From: Ovis canadensis
Taxonomy: Eukaryota; Chordata; Mammalia; Artiodactyla; Bovidae
Reading direction: 5' to 3'
NCBI RefSeq assembly: GCF_042477335.2
Contig: NC_091262.1
Span: forward strand, 69,612,001-69,676,000
DNA: 64,000 nt
The notes below the pieces were generated by a model that saw nothing but the letters and a program-made list of their open reading frames with translations, made no database searches and had not been told where the DNA came from. The position numbers and the translations under genes are program-made. This document shows, in pieces, positions 10,016 through 22,223 of this stretch (its first letter is position 1; each line of letters begins with the position of its first letter).

Positions 10016-11095
10016 GTGCAGAAGTTTCCAGTTCCTGGCAGTGCCAGGGTGTGGGGTGGAGGGGGGAGGAGTCAGGTGGCTGGAGTGACATTTTCAGGGG
10101 AAATGCTCTGCTCTAAAGGGGCCCAGGGAGCCTTCTCTGCTTTCTCTGCACTTCCTGGATCGGAACTGGAAAAAAGCACTCAGAGAGCCATCTCGCACAT
10201 GATTTCTGATTCACACAGACACAGAAGACTGAACCCAGCCAAGCGAGCTCACGCAGCCCCACACTTATCCTCTGGGGATGGAAATTCTCCTTCCGCATTT
10301 CCACCCAGTCTTTCATAAATATATTAATAATGCACCACCCTTGAAAAGAAAACATCATAATAGCAAAATTACACACACAGTTTCATATAGCCCCTTCTCT
10401 GGGCCAGGCCTGGGCTTGCTCTGGAGACAACAATGGAGGGGTACAGAACTCATGGTCCATGAAGGGAGGTGATTTCAGGAGCTGGTGTAGAAGTATGCAT
10501 GCTGCTTGTGAGTTCACAGAGAACAGGTGCTTGGCTCGTTCCAAGAGCTCAAGCAAGCCTGCCTCTAAGAGGTGGCTCTGGACTGGGTCTTGGAGAGTGA
10601 GTAGGATTTAAGAGCCAGGTGAGGAAGTGTAGGAAGGACCTTTCAGACAGCAAGACACACAGAAGCGAAGGTGCAGAGACATGAAGCAGCACAGGGGATA
10701 ACTGGAGATGTCACACTGGAGTTCTGGGTGTCACTCCATGGGGACCCCAGGATCATCAAGAGATGCCAGACAGAGCTGTGGCCTGAGCTTTGGTGAAGCC
10801 TGGCTGGTTAGATGCAGAAGAATGTCTCTCATCTCTCTTCTTGTGTTGCTTATAAGAAGGCCCTCCCATACTCAGGGGATCTTATCATGACTGTAGCAGG
10901 AGTGGGCACCATGTTGAAGAGCCCAAGGTAGGGGGCCACCACCATCCAGGGCACACCCTGCCCCCTCTGGCCCTGGACTTTGCCCCAGGGGTTTTACTTG
11001 AGGGCAAAACACGTGGTTGGAAGGCATTTCCCAGAGCTTGTCAGGAACCAAGAGCTGATTGATGATGTCTTACAGGAAGGACTAAGAAAGGAAGG
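10016..11095. other. DGLUCY intron, no gene seen
   Basis: Mostly unique. The stretch about 10555-10690 looks like an L2 3' fragment on the plus strand ('ctgggtcttggagagtgag'). Nothing else is recognised. Confidence 0.4.
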
Positions 11096-11097
11096 CA

Positions 11098-11205
11098 GGA
11101 TGGATGGATGGATAGATGGACAGACTGCTGGTGAGCTGGCTAGCTGGATGAATGGATAGATGAATAGCCGCATGGATGAATGGATAATGGATGGATGGAT
11201 GATGC
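11098..11205 (+). repeat. (TGGA)n-type imperfect microsatellite
   Basis: Interrupted tetranucleotide array dominated by GGAT/TGGA with GATA variants. Confidence 0.85.
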
Positions 11206-11274
11206 AGAAAGGCAGGAATGTGACCTCTGGCTCTCATTCTCTTCTGGCACTTTCATCCCACTCTACTTTAAATC

Positions 11275-11600
11275 TTCTTTTTTTAAAAATTGAGATATAA
11301 CTAACAATGTGCATAACCTTAAGTATACAGTGGGTGAATTTTTACACATGTATACACCTGCGCAGCCACCAGCAAGGTCACAATGTAGAACAGTTCAGCT
11401 TCCCAGGAGGCCCCTCTCTCCCTTCTCTCCACCCAACTCTGAACAGCAGTATCACCTAACCATGAGCATCAGGTTATGCTCCAAGCCTGAATCAATAGTG
11501 ACCACCCACGTACTCAGCCTCCAAGCCCAAAAGTCATCCCGGGGCCTCATCACCCACCCACAATTAACCATGCCCTGGATCCAGTCCACTCTGCCCATTT
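11275..11600 (-). mobile_element. old L1 (L1M-like) fragment
   Basis: It begins 'aaaaattgagatataactaac' and contains 'cacatgtatacacctg', a motif of antisense L1M 3' regions. The right edge is uncertain. Confidence 0.5.
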
Positions 11601-12227
11601 GAGTCCTCTGTCCCCCGGCTCCCACCCCTCTGTCTCAGTCTGGACTGGTGTGGAAGCCCCCAAGCTCTCTGCCTCCAGCCACTCCCTGGTCAGTTCTCCT
11701 CCTGCACCCACCCACCTGCTCTTGGCAGGGCCTCTTAAAGATGGTGTGGTCATTCAGGGATTCCCGGGAATTTGCAGGCCATCATGGTTGGTTCAGCTGG
11801 TCCCCACAGCTCTTAGAGGCTGAGTGCCAGCCAGTTCCTGAACTGTTTACTGATCACATGCACCCTGAGGATCCCCAGGGCCCTGTCTGGACCAGAAAAA
11901 TGTGAATGGTGAGGGCAGGCAGGGTGTGGGAGGAAATGGTCCCATGGTCCCAGAAGCACTGACCTGTAAAGAGCAAATACGATCCAATGGAGAAGAGAAA
12001 TGGGAGAATAAAGTCCAAACAAATGACGGAAAATGCCAGTCTGGGCTGGGTACCCCTGGGAAGGGGCTCCTGGACAAAGGGCTTGCCTGGAAATGCTTTT
12101 GGGCCTCCCTCCCACCTTGGTCCCTTGGGAAGAATGGACATGCAGGTTCTCAGGCCAGTTGTGAGGAAAGACAGGTCCTGAGTGAAATTTGCCAACACTT
12201 GCCTCCTGTTTTGAAAAGTTTTCAAGG
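11601..12227. other. DGLUCY intron, unique
   Basis: Overlapping short ORFs on both strands lack family features. No repeat is recognised. Confidence 0.4.
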
Positions 12228-12375
12228 GACTTCTCTGGTGGGCCAATGGCTGAGACTCCGCACTCCCACTTCAGGGGGCCCAGGATTTGATCCCTGGTCC
12301 GGGGACTAGATCCTGCATGCCACAGTTAAGATCTGACACAGCCAAATAAATTAATACATAAAAATCTTTAAAAAG
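12228..12375 (+). mobile_element. CHR-type SINE, short form
   Basis: Head 'gggacttctctggtgggcca', B-box region 'gatttgatccctgg', short body and A/T-rich tail with AATAAATTAATA. Confidence 0.82.
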
Positions 12376-12559
12376 AAAAGCTTTCAGTGAGTGGCCTCCA
12401 CGGCCCCTGGCTTGACTCACTCCTGCTTCTGCCACCTGTGGTCCTAGCCATCCCTCATCCAGAAAGTCTTTCTTGAGCCACTCCAGTAAATTGGGTTGGG
12501 CGCCCCTGCTGTGTGCCATGATCCCCACGCACTGCACTTGCCTGATCACTCATCTAGAA

Positions 12560-12690
12560 TGTGATACCTCTGGGGGCAAGGTTGGGGGGCAGGGGGCTGT
12601 ATCCCATTCACCACTGTATCCCTGCTTCAGGGCCTGGCACATAGGTGCTCAGTAAAACTCTGATGGGTGATGGAATGAATGTGCAAATGC
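12560..12690 (-). mobile_element. L2/MIR-like 3' fragment
   Basis: Contains 'gggcctggcacataggtgct' followed by 'cagtaaaactctgatgggtg', the antisense end of L2/MIR elements. Confidence 0.5.
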
Positions 12691-13039
12691 CTGATTGGGA
12701 AGATGAGCCCCTTCCTCCTGTGTGTCCTGATCCTCCTGTTCTAGATCCCTTTATCCCCTTCCTTTGTTTGTAGAGGAGGAGGAGAGTGTACTTGATTTTT
12801 TCCCCTGGGGCACCTCTCTCCTATGTCTTTACCTAAGATCCTCCTTTCTCTGGGGAACCTGAAGTGTTCAACAGGGACAGACATGTTTAATAGCTTAGAC
12901 AAGTGATTCTCTGGGACCTTATTTTTGAAGAGAGGTAGAAGGAAGCAAAGCAAATCACTTAAAAAAAAAATCAGCAAATAAGTCAAAGGAATAAAATTCT
13001 GGGCAGAAGGCCAGGGGCCCCAGCCCTGCCGACAATAAT

Positions 13040-13210
13040 CCACCTCATTTCATGAGCACCTACTGTGTGCCAGGGACCATGTGAGGTGCTTTACTTGCAT
13101 TATCTTATTTAATCTTCACAACAACCCTCCAAGGAGGCATTGTTATTATCATCCACCTCCCCATTATACAGATGAGGACACTGAAGCAGAGAGAGGTTGA
13201 TACCTCTGCC
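13040..13210 (+). mobile_element. MIR SINE, well preserved
   Basis: 'gagcacctactgtgtgccag', 'atcttatttaatcttcacaa' and 'cagatgaggacactgaagca' occur in consensus order. Confidence 0.85.
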
Positions 13211-13803
13211 AGGAAAGACTCAAGTCAGATCTGGCTGACTGCAAACCATTCTCCCTGCTGGGCCCAGGATGGGGCTGCGTTTTCTCCCTGGTTCTGCTCC
13301 CTCAGCCAAGTGGGGGTAATACCTAGAAGGCGACGGCAGTGGGACCTGGTCCATCCCCCACTGGAGGCGAACAGTGGGGTTACAGGAGTAACAGGGGCCA
13401 TCCTGGCACCAAAGCCATTGGCAGATAAGGCAGAGCTGGGCAGGGCTGGCTTGGCAGGAAGTAGGCATGCTGCCCCTGCAGAAATGAATCTGTAGTGTCA
13501 AGAAAATGGAGATTTCCAGAAAAAGCATACTATTTAGTTGCATGAAGAAACAGCCCAGACTCTTCAAAGTGGCAGCTTCTGGGGAGTGGATCTGGGGGCC
13601 CACGAGGCGTGATGTAGGACACGTTAATTTTTCACTATGAGTCTTCCAGTGGCATTAGTATTTTAACCCAAAGTTTTATTTTTTAAAAAGAGACCATGTC
13701 AAGTAAAATGCTCTTTTTCCACTTATAAATGTATGTTGTGGTTTTTTCCATTTTTTTCTCCTCCTCCACTACTTTTATCTCTGTCCCATTTTTTTTTTTC
13801 CGG
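13211..13803. other. last DGLUCY intron, unique part
   Basis: Unique sequence ending in a long pyrimidine tract (about 13736-13801). That tract should lead into the last exon's acceptor, but the AG expected at 13802-13803 reads GG. Confidence 0.5.
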
Positions 13804-13947
13804 GAAGAAAAACTGCCGGGCATCCTGGTGCAGCACGGAGTCTGGAGCAGATTTCCAGGCACTCTGGGCACAGAGGTGGACAGGCTGCTCCTGCATGGCA
13901 CTCATGCCCAGATGATCCAGAAGCTGATGGGCATCACCCTGCCATAA
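13804..13947 (+). pseudogene. DGLUCY: DGLUCY last coding exon, acceptor lost
   Basis: The frame EEKLPGILVQHGVWSRFPG, then GTEVDRLLLHGTHAQMIQK and a final LMGITLP, is open to a TAA stop at 13945-13947. From memory, the human C-terminus reads EEKMLGILVQHKVRSGVSG and so on to THAEMIQKLVDVT, so this is the last exon. A splice to KEEK needs AG at 13802-13803, but GG is present. The next AG (13806-13807) would remove four bases and shift the frame. Divergence from the family is high, although this exon has no internal stop. Together with the lesions in the two previous exons, this suggests loss of the normal C-terminus. Confidence 0.72.
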
Positions 13948-14320
13948 GGGTGACCATGCCCATTACAGGTGTGGGAGGTGGGTACCAGGTGATCCCACCT
14001 GGTTCTAGAGAGGAGCTCCCTGAGGGTCCTGATTTCCTTCCACAAGAGCCATGCAAATACACACTGGCTCTGGGTGAACAACGTAGTCCACGCAGTCCTG
14101 GGTCACTGCATCTCACCTCCTGGGGACGTGGGGGTCATGTAAGCGATGAGGACTAAGGAAAACAGTTCTCTGGGGTTCCCAGTTTTTGCTTTTATTCCCA
14201 AGTTCTAGGAGGCCTTGATTCCAGCCTCCTCACCCCAGCTTTTTTAGGCCACCCATGTGTTCTGGAACTGTACACAATTAATTTATTATCAAATAATAAA
14301 ATTTTATTATCAAATAATTG
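13948..14320 (+). other. DGLUCY: former DGLUCY 3' UTR
   Basis: It runs from the TAA to just after a canonical AATAAA at 14295-14300, so the length is reasonable for a 3' UTR of about 370 bases. The signal lies in a tandemly doubled AT-rich segment (unit TTATTATCAAATAAT). Confidence 0.45.
14295..14300 (+). terminator. poly(A) signal AATAAA (DGLUCY)
   Basis: First canonical AATAAA downstream of the last-exon stop codon. Assignment to DGLUCY is by position only. Confidence 0.4.
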
Positions 14321-14935
14321 GTCTTCTGACCAATCGCTAATGGGGATGCCAGCAAGCAATGAACTGCCAGGCAGACATAGAGGGCCCTGAATAATCCCTC
14401 TGGTTAATTAAGAAACAGAAAATGTACAAACGGGTAGTGTACATTACAAAGTTCGAGGGTTCACTAAAGGTTTACTCATCACTGCCACTGACAAAATATT
14501 TATACCTTGGAAATGCTCTCTTTTTCAAACAGCATTTCATTTATTTAGGCAAAAGATCCCTCGAAACTTACATTTATCACCATCACCGCTCCTCTGCCCC
14601 TCCCTTTTCCTCACCCCTACACGTCCTGAGACTCCACCATAAAGCCTGACACATCTCCCGCCTCCTCCCCATCTGTTCACCCCCCACTCTGGAGCCAGAC
14701 TCTTGCCTTCTTGCATAGGAGGGCAACCACATTCCCAGAGCCCAGGACTGAGTGGGTCAGGACCTTCCAGGGCTTAGATCACTCACAGAGTCCTGCACAA
14801 CTCATCAGCTTGTCCTTATCTCTTGCACAACCTCCCACCGTACATTCCGAAAGAAAATCCAAAGCAGAGTCACTGACCACATCCCATTACATTCACATAT
14901 TGAATCAGTACAGTGTCTTGCATTGGCTCATCTAG
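14321..14935. other. intergenic between DGLUCY end and LTR
   Basis: Moderately AT-rich unique sequence. Short ORFs only, and no recognised repeat. Confidence 0.4.
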
Positions 14936-14938
14936 GTG

Positions 14939-15512
14939 TGCTGGTGTAAGCAGTTGTTTGTAAGAAAGAGCTCTCTGCAAGAGGCCCCTTTTGTCTTGTC
15001 GCTTTAGCAAAACTATATTGTAAGTAAACTTAAACCAGGCACTCACAACATTCTACTCATCTCTGCCCCAAGCACACCTTTCAGATCTTTTGCTCACACA
15101 ATACCTTGCCTAAGCTCTTGGTTCTTCCCTAGATCAAAGAAGTAAACATGAAGAATAATTAATAGATGACCCGATCATTTCCCAGCTTCCCTTTGAGTAA
15201 TCCTGAGAACAAACTGCGTTAATGAGATAGCATCTAAAGAAAGATAACAGGAGTTGGGAGCCTTCACGCAGTGGGAGATGTCTTATGAGTCTGATCCCTT
15301 ATCTCAATGATTAACTGAAATTACCTTCCCTTTTCCCTTTAAAAACTCTCAATCCTGAGCAGCATCTTCAGTGTTGGTTTTGAGGACACTAGTCCACCTT
15401 CTCCCCAGACTGCAGGCTTTCAGATTAAAAGCAACATTTTGCATTTCTACTAACACTTGCCTGTCCAGTATTGATTTCTGAGCAATAAGCAGCCAGATTA
15501 GAATTCAGTAAC
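14939..15512 (+). mobile_element. solitary LTR-like fossil
   Basis: Layout of a retroviral LTR in plus orientation: a TG start, a TTTAAAA promoter-like box near 15340, ATTAAA near 15425, a U5-like tail and an ending in ...CA. The family was not determined and no internal region adjoins it. Confidence 0.4.
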
Positions 15513-16649
15513 AGTAGTCCTTTCCAGCGAGGGCCCCAAGTGTTTATTGTGTCTGTTTTATTTCCTTAAACATGTCAAGTCTGATTCTTTTAGGATTAGT
15601 TGTAAAGCATGGAACACATACTGAAGAAATTGACTCTAAATTGTACACTGAACAGTAAACCCTAAGTGTAGAGTTCGGTGATCAGAGGTTAACTTGCAAT
15701 ACTGTCTATGCAGGATGCGGTGAAGTCTTTGGCCAGGAGTAGCTGGGGTGGGGGCTGTCCTGATGTCCCTTTGTTATTCTGCTGGGGAGTCCCCACCTAT
15801 GTGTCCGAGCTCCTGCAGGGGTGGCATCAGAGCCATTGTAATGTGCTCATAGTCCCTGTCCATCTGTGACTTCTCAGGTCAGTGGTCCCACCTCAGCTCT
15901 AAGCCTCACTGGCCAGGTCTCCAGTTACAATTTGCAGAGTCTGGGTCTGCCTAGCTCCATCTAATGGGGGCCTCTGACTGAGTGTGCACCCTGGTATTGT
16001 TGAAATCCTGATGGCTAGAAAGACAAGAAACATCATCGGCTAAGGCTGCCAGCATTCTTCTGACTCATATTTTAGGGGAATACACTAATAGGCCTTTGGT
16101 TTTGCAAAAGTAATAGCAGAATTCTATTCTGCATAGAGAAGTTTGAGGCATGACTGTGTAATAGGTTATCTTCCCTGTGGGTAGAAGTTTATGGGGAGAT
16201 GATTAAGTTGTTTGGGAAAGAGACTAAGACCTAGGTGGAGCCCAGAGAAGGCTGAGAGTATAGGTCGTAGGTCTGGAGTGAAGAATCCAAAGCCCTCACC
16301 CCCACCTCCTATGCAGGGAGAGACAGGCTTCTGGCCCTACAGTAGGGGCTAAGGTGGAAGGAAGGGCCAGGAGAAGACTTATCATGATCCAGCCCAGGGA
16401 CCATTGGAACGCTGAGTTCTAGGATCCAATTTTATGCTTTTCTGTTCCATAATATGATTCCTACTCTGGTCTTTAGTAAAATTTTGCTCATTTCACCCTA
16501 GTCATCTTTTGTCCTTTGGGGAGGGACCTGTGTCCACATCTGAGGGGGCATGGTGAGAAAGGCTATGACCTGGAGAAGCTGGTTACAGGGGCATAAGAGG
16601 TGATCCACAGAAATGATGGGGAGGTCCAGGGTGAGGGATGAGCTAGAGT
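15513..16649. other. intergenic unique sequence
   Basis: No ORF of note, RNA gene or recognisable repeat over about 1.1 kb. Confidence 0.4.
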
Positions 16650-16965
16650 ATCAACCAGTCAATCCTAAAGGAAATCAACCCTGAATATTCATTGGAAGGA
16701 CTGATGCTGATACTGAAGCTCCAACACTTTGGCCACCTGATGTGAAGAGCCAATTCATTGGAAAAGACCCTGATGCTGGGAAAGATTGGAAGCAAAAGGA
16801 GAAGGGGGCAGCAGAGGGTGAGATGGTTGGATAGCATCACCGACTCAATGGACAAGAGTTTGAGCAAACTCTGGGAGATAGTGAAGGACAGGGAAGCCTG
16901 GTATGCTGCAGTTCAGGGGTCACAGGGAGTCAGACACAACTTAGCAACTGAACAACAGCAACAAT
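16650..16965 (+). mobile_element. BovB 3' fragment
   Basis: 3'-terminal ~315 bp of BovB: 'ggaaggactgatgctgatac' leading to 'gagtcagacacaacttagca' and a short CAACAG tail. Confidence 0.88.
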
Positions 16966-17394
16966 CCACCAGGATGGATTCCTGGGCCATATGAGCATCC
17001 CTGGGCATTTGCAAGAGTATTGAGGGCAGATCCTGATAAGTAATACCTGGATCTCTGTGGGTCTTCAAGGGTAGGCTCGTGAACTTCAGACCTTGGGTAC
17101 ATTGAGGTGCACATGCCCCACAGACTCTGCAGGTGGGATTGGAAGATAAGCGAGCCAGGAAAGGGATCAGGGCTCTTTAGTCCCCTTGGCCATCCTCTGA
17201 CCAAATGCCACCCCCTTGCTCCACTGAGCAAGGCAATCCTCTGAGGTCATTTCCTACCTTTCATTGCACAGGCTCTGCTGACCACCAGCCCCACCTTAGT
17301 CCAGCCCACTACATTCTACTACTCTCCACCTATTCCATGTGGGTTCCACTGGCTCCACAAAGTCTAACTTTCAGATTCAAAAGGCTACTGCTCA

Positions 17395-17512
17395 GAAATT
17401 CCCCAGAAGTCCAGTGGTTAGGAATTTTAGCACTCACTGCCAGGGGCCTGGGTTTGTACCTAGGTCAGGGAACTGCAAGCTGCATGGCACAGCGAAAAAA
17501 TAAAACAAGACA
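17395..17512 (+). mobile_element. CHR-type SINE, short, diverged
   Basis: Head 'ccccagaagtccagtggtta', B-box region 'gggtttgtacctaggtc' and an A-rich tail. Confidence 0.72.
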
Positions 17513-17744
17513 GACCAACCAAAAAAGCACTGCTCACATAAACTCAGTATATTTCAGTGATGTGATGTGCTTGCCAGAGGCCATTGCATCAGTAGAAGCA
17601 TAGTGAGGTAACTGATCTGTGTCTCCTCAGCACAGGTTGGACAGATCTAATCTAGCTTCAGATCCAAGCATCACATTTGAAGACGTGGGTGTTGTTCAGA
17701 TGAGGTACAGGAAGGTGAATGCTTAAGGAGGTGTTAAGCGGAGC

Positions 17745-18200
17745 TGTTAAGCGGAGGTGGCTTGAAAAGCTGTATGTCTGTGACTGGCCAGATGCTCACA
17801 AATTCTGCTTCTTCCTTCACACACAGGAAAACTACATTTCCCAGCCTCCCTTGTAGTTATGTTGGGGCCATGTGACTGAGATCTGGCCAATAGAGTGTGA
17901 GTAGCGCGAATACTAACCACATTCAGATTTCCCATAACCCCCATGTGAGATTCTTTTCGTCCTTCTTTCCCTACCTGTGTGGATGGAAAAGGAAGACCCC
18001 AAGATGGTAGAATCTCTTAATGCAGGAATCCTGAATCACTGCCATCACTTGGGGGGGAAAAAAACACTCCAGAAAGTAGTTACTCATCTGACTCTTGCAT
18101 GAACAGGAGATAGATTTTTATTGTTTTAAGGCAGTATGATTTGGGGGTATATTTCTTATTGTAGTATAATCCAGCCTTGTCTAATACAAGCTTTGGAGAT
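17745..18200 (+). mobile_element. old LTR-like repeat, possibly MaLR
   Basis: 'ctacatttcccagcctccct' and the ending 'tattgttttaaggcagtatg' resemble ancient mammalian LTR consensus text. The family assignment is tentative. Confidence 0.35.
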
Positions 18201-18246
18201 TTAACACTGAGAAGCAGGATGTAAGAGTTGTATCTAAAGTTACCTA

Positions 18247-18455
18247 AAGGGCTTCTCAGATGGTAAAGAATCTGCCTGCAATACAAAAGACCTGGGTTCA
18301 ATCCCTGGGTTAGGAAAATACCCTGGTGAAGGGAATGGCTACCCACTCCAGTATTATTGCCTGGAGAATCCGATGGACAGAGGAGCCTGGAGGGCTACAG
18401 TCTATGGGGTCACAAAGAGTTGGACACAACTGAGCAACTAAGCGCGCACACACCA
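18247..18455 (+). mobile_element. Bov-tA SINE
   Basis: Near-complete, with a short deletion in the head and a CACACA-type tail. Confidence 0.85.
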
Positions 18456-18635
18456 GGACCTAAAGGGTCACTTGGCTCCAGAGGCCAGAATGAAGGCCAG
18501 TGAGAAAAGTGGTTCCACTTTGGCTCACTCAGAGTTAAGGTTTTCTTCCCAGCCTTGGAATGACTTGTGTTGGATAGTAGCGAATTGGTATCTATGGTAT
18601 TATTTGCAGAGAAACTGGGCTATCATTTTAGGGCA

Positions 18636-18713
18636 GATGGTGAAGGGAAGCCTGGCATGCTGCAGTCACTGGGGTCACAAAGAGTTGGACCCAACTTAGT
18701 GACTGAACAACAG
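18636..18713 (+). mobile_element. BovB 3' terminus, 78 bp
   Basis: Only the last segment of BovB ('gggaagcctggcatgctgca' to 'gtgactgaacaacag') is present, a typical 5'-truncated copy. Confidence 0.75.
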
Positions 18714-19547
18714 GGGATAATTCACAGGGAAGGAACTGGAGCTCATGACCTCTGTGGGACTTTCCTACATTGTTATCTATGTTAATCTACCAACGTCTTT
18801 CTTATATTTGTTGACCCACCATTTCCCCAGAACACTGGGCATCGTTGTGACCCCAGGGTTATTGCCATCAAAGACCATCATCTTGCCAGATGAATTCCTG
18901 GAAGCTGCAGGATCACCAGCTGCAAGAAGCACATTTTTCAAAAAAGGATTGAACCAAGAAGGGCCAGATTCTGGCTCTCTCTTGATTGTACCAGCCAGAG
19001 AAAAGCAGCAGATGGAATGTATTTTGTGCTGCAAATTTCTCCCACACTTGTCTAGCCAACCCACAGACCAGTGTGTGTAAACAGGAAGATGAGCCCTCAT
19101 CTTGCTAAGCAACACTGGTGAATGAGAAAGGAATCTAATGGCTCTTGCCATCTCCGGTCGAAACCAGATGGACCTTTTCTCCCCTCCCCCACTTCTCTTA
19201 AGAGAGGAAGAAGTCTTAATCTCCAGTAATACCTTTAGTCTGTCTGAAGGATCGATTCTTCCAAAGCACTCCAGAACTCCAGGAATTTGACCCAGGAGGG
19301 ATTGAGTAAAACCAAATTTACTTTTTAACATGATGCATTTAATCCTGTGATAAACAAGCAGCCCACCACTGTTGAAAAGATGCTCCAGCTTAAAAATGAT
19401 GATGACTAAATGGGGGGCTCCTCAAACAAAATTCAGACTGTGAGGATAAGGCGAGCCCCCAAGAGGCGGGTACCACAGGTGTTCCTGCTTTGGCAGTTTT
19501 CACTAGTGAGGAAAGGACAGTCTGATCCAGCTCTCTCACTGGATGCT
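18714..19547. other. intergenic, no gene supported
   Basis: A 184-codon ORF runs on the minus strand (19331-18777) but resembles no family (see rejected items). No repeat is recognised. Confidence 0.4.
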
Positions 19548-19757
19548 GTACTCAGTCGCTTAGTCATGTCTGACTCTTTGCAGCCCCATGGACTGTAGCC
19601 CGCCACATTCCTCTGTCCATGGAATTTTCCAGGCAAGAATACTGGAGTGGGTTGCCATTCCCTATTCCAGGGGATCGTCCCGACCCAGGGGTTGAATCCA
19701 CATCTCTTGCATCTCCTAAACTGGCAAGCAGATTCTTTACCACCAGGGCCACCTGGA
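19548..19757 (-). mobile_element. Bov-tA SINE
   Basis: Complete BovA unit plus a slightly shortened tRNA head at the right end. Confidence 0.85.
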
Positions 19758-20124
19758 GTAGGATAGAAGGGGGTTCTGTGTCCAAGGACAGGGAATGATA
19801 GTCTCCAACTGCAGCACTGAGTTGCATCCCTAGAGTCAAGGGGTGACCAAGTTAAGTCCCACAGTGGATTTGCAACAATGTGCTGCAGTGTTTAGGACAC
19901 TTCATGAATCTCAAGAGGACAGAGAAAAGCCTTCATTTTAAGGCTTCATCCTTCTTGGCCACTACTGGGTAATCAAGGGCAAATTCTCTGATTGACCTGT
20001 TTGAATTTTCTCTGAGAAAGGCAATCCCTGGACCTTTCTGACTCTGTTGGGTACTTCATGGACCCTCTAGATGTCCCTGGGGTTGGAAGACCCTCCCTCC
20101 CTACATGAACGGAAACACACTCCA

Positions 20125-22223
20125 ACTGTGGCTGGTTAGGTTGCTTTATTTGCAGACTCAAGTTTGCTACATAAATCCACTGCATGGTCCAACACACGTA
20201 TACTTGGCATAAAAGAAAGAACAATACAAAAATACAACTCTTGATATTAAATGAAACTGCCTTCAGCTCATGCCAGTTTATCCCAGTGGGAATGCCCATG
20301 TTTAAGATCAAAATAGGAGGAAATTTGAAATGAGGAGGCATGGAGGGCTCAACCAGTGCCACTGCCTCTGTAAGATCCTGGGTTTTCTTGGCTGTATGGT
20401 CATTTTTTCCCACCTTCAGACCTGGTCACTTCCTCCTCTATGAAGGGGAAGAGAACCTCCCCAGGTTATGGAAGAACCTCCAGAAGGAGCAGGAGCAGGG
20501 ATTACACACAGTCAGAATCAAGTATAGACTTAGAACCCCACTTCCTTAGGGCACATCCAGCCTGGGCTATCAGCCTCTGGATGCCTCTGAAGAGAGGGTT
20601 AAGAAACTCGGGGTGGATCTGTCTCTGGGAGAGGGGAAGAGAGACACAAGGAGAGACTGAAGATGTTCTCTGTGGTCCCTCTTCAGCAGATTCCAGAAAT
20701 GTCCCACTGATACCAGTTTCTATCTTCCTATCCCTGGTCCCTCCCCAGGCTTGAGCCCACCAAGATCCTTGGCTGTAAGAGCTCAGATTCCAGGTCTCTA
20801 AGGGAAGTCAGAACTGGTGCTGGTCCACTCCAGGAAATCTAAAGGGCTAGCATTTCTGAAAGGTGGGCAGGTCCCTGGAGTAGCAAGATGCTCTTCTGTC
20901 CTTGGTATATTCCTCAGGCAGAAGCTTAACATGACTGGGTGGGAAGCTTCAGGAGAGATGAGCCCTGTAACCAGTCTACTAGGACAAAACAAGACACATG
21001 TAGCCAGTGGGCCATCCCGTCATCCAGGTGGCTGAGGGTAACACTTGGGCAGAGGAGTGGAGATGGAGGACCAAGGAGGCAAGACAAACCCAGGGCCTTT
21101 TCCTCTCTTTGTCACAGGGGCTATTTAAACCACAATGGAGCTTCACCCCAGCCCTTTGGGGTAAAAGATGCCAGAGAATTCATCTCTTGTGTTTGTTTTG
21201 CTCCATCTAAGAACTCGGGGAGAATGCCATGCTCTTCTCAAAGACTGCTAGGCACTCCAGTCTGTGTATGTGGTGGCAAACACTATCTACAGTCCGATGA
21301 CCTTAGCCTCAGAGTCCTGGAGCAGAGCTGTCATGGAGACCCTGGCATTTTAACCATGGACACACATGCACACACAGAGCCCCAGACTTCTGGGTCTCGT
21401 ATACTTTGGGGCAGATAGCAACAGAAGTTGAATTGGGAGGAATCTGTCAGGAACTCAGTTGAACACACTGCTTTAGGCCTCTGACCTGACACTTGAACTT
21501 CAGTGCTGACTTTAAAGGATCATAGACATCACCCGCCAGAGCCCCAAGGAGCCCTAGGATTTGTGCATTACTGTTGGGGCTTGGAGAATCTGCTCAAATT
21601 TCCTTGCCGGTGAAAAGTGTGAGTTGCCTGGATCTGGGGTCTCTCCTCTGCCTGTCTCTCCCCCACTGTCCCCGCCACACACACGCTCAGTGCCTCAACC
21701 CCTCCCCACATTCCTTCTCCCCATCCAACCTCCATGGGGTGGGGCTCAAGTGGTAAGGATGACCACACACGTTCCCGCGTCATCTTTTCAGGTAACACCA
21801 GGGCATTTGGACAAGGGTCACCTCTGGCATTGGAAGGCCCTGGCAGGTGAGCACCTGGGTGCCTGCCTCCTCTCCCAGGCCCCTCGCTCCACGTCCTCAC
21901 ACTCTGTCCCCTCACGAGCTTCTCTGAAAACCTCCTGGAGGTGAGTCTTCTTCCCACCAGCAGCCCAGCCGGCAGCAGATGACCCCCCATGTGCTGTCGG
22001 GGCTTATCCTCACACTCAGCTAGCAGCCCCGTCAGACTCAGCAGTCACAGCAGGCTCCCTGGAAATCAGAGAGGTCCTGTTATGGCCCAGACCTAGGGGC
22101 CCGCGGCCCCAGCCCATCGTCTCCTTCAGCAGCAAGAGGCAGCTGCCTTGGCCAAAGGGGCAGCAGCCGTGGAGCAGGCTCAGGCCTTGCTCTGCCCTGC
22201 ATGTGGGTGATGGGGTGACCCGG
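20125..22223 (-). other. GPR68: GPR68 3' UTR (inferred)
   Basis: From the GPR68 stop codon leftward to just past the first AATAAA met on the minus strand (20145-20150), about 2.1 kb, free of ruminant SINEs. The lack of insertions agrees with a transcribed UTR, but the end is inferred from the signal alone. Confidence 0.5.
20145..20150 (-). terminator. poly(A) signal AATAAA (GPR68, inferred)
   Basis: Minus-strand AATAAA. A GT-rich stretch follows downstream (minus strand, about 20120-20105), as expected for a cleavage-site downstream element. Confidence 0.45.

Noticed and set aside
11098-11205. Regular array that might be taken for CRISPR-like repeats
   Set aside because: Simple tetranucleotide microsatellite without spacers, in a mammalian genome. 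The same applies to 32764-32920.
18777-19331. 184-codon minus-strand ORF
   Set aside because: No recognisable motif, no Kozak or splice support, and it lies past the GPR68 poly(A) signal. Likely chance, although a protein search would be needed to be sure.
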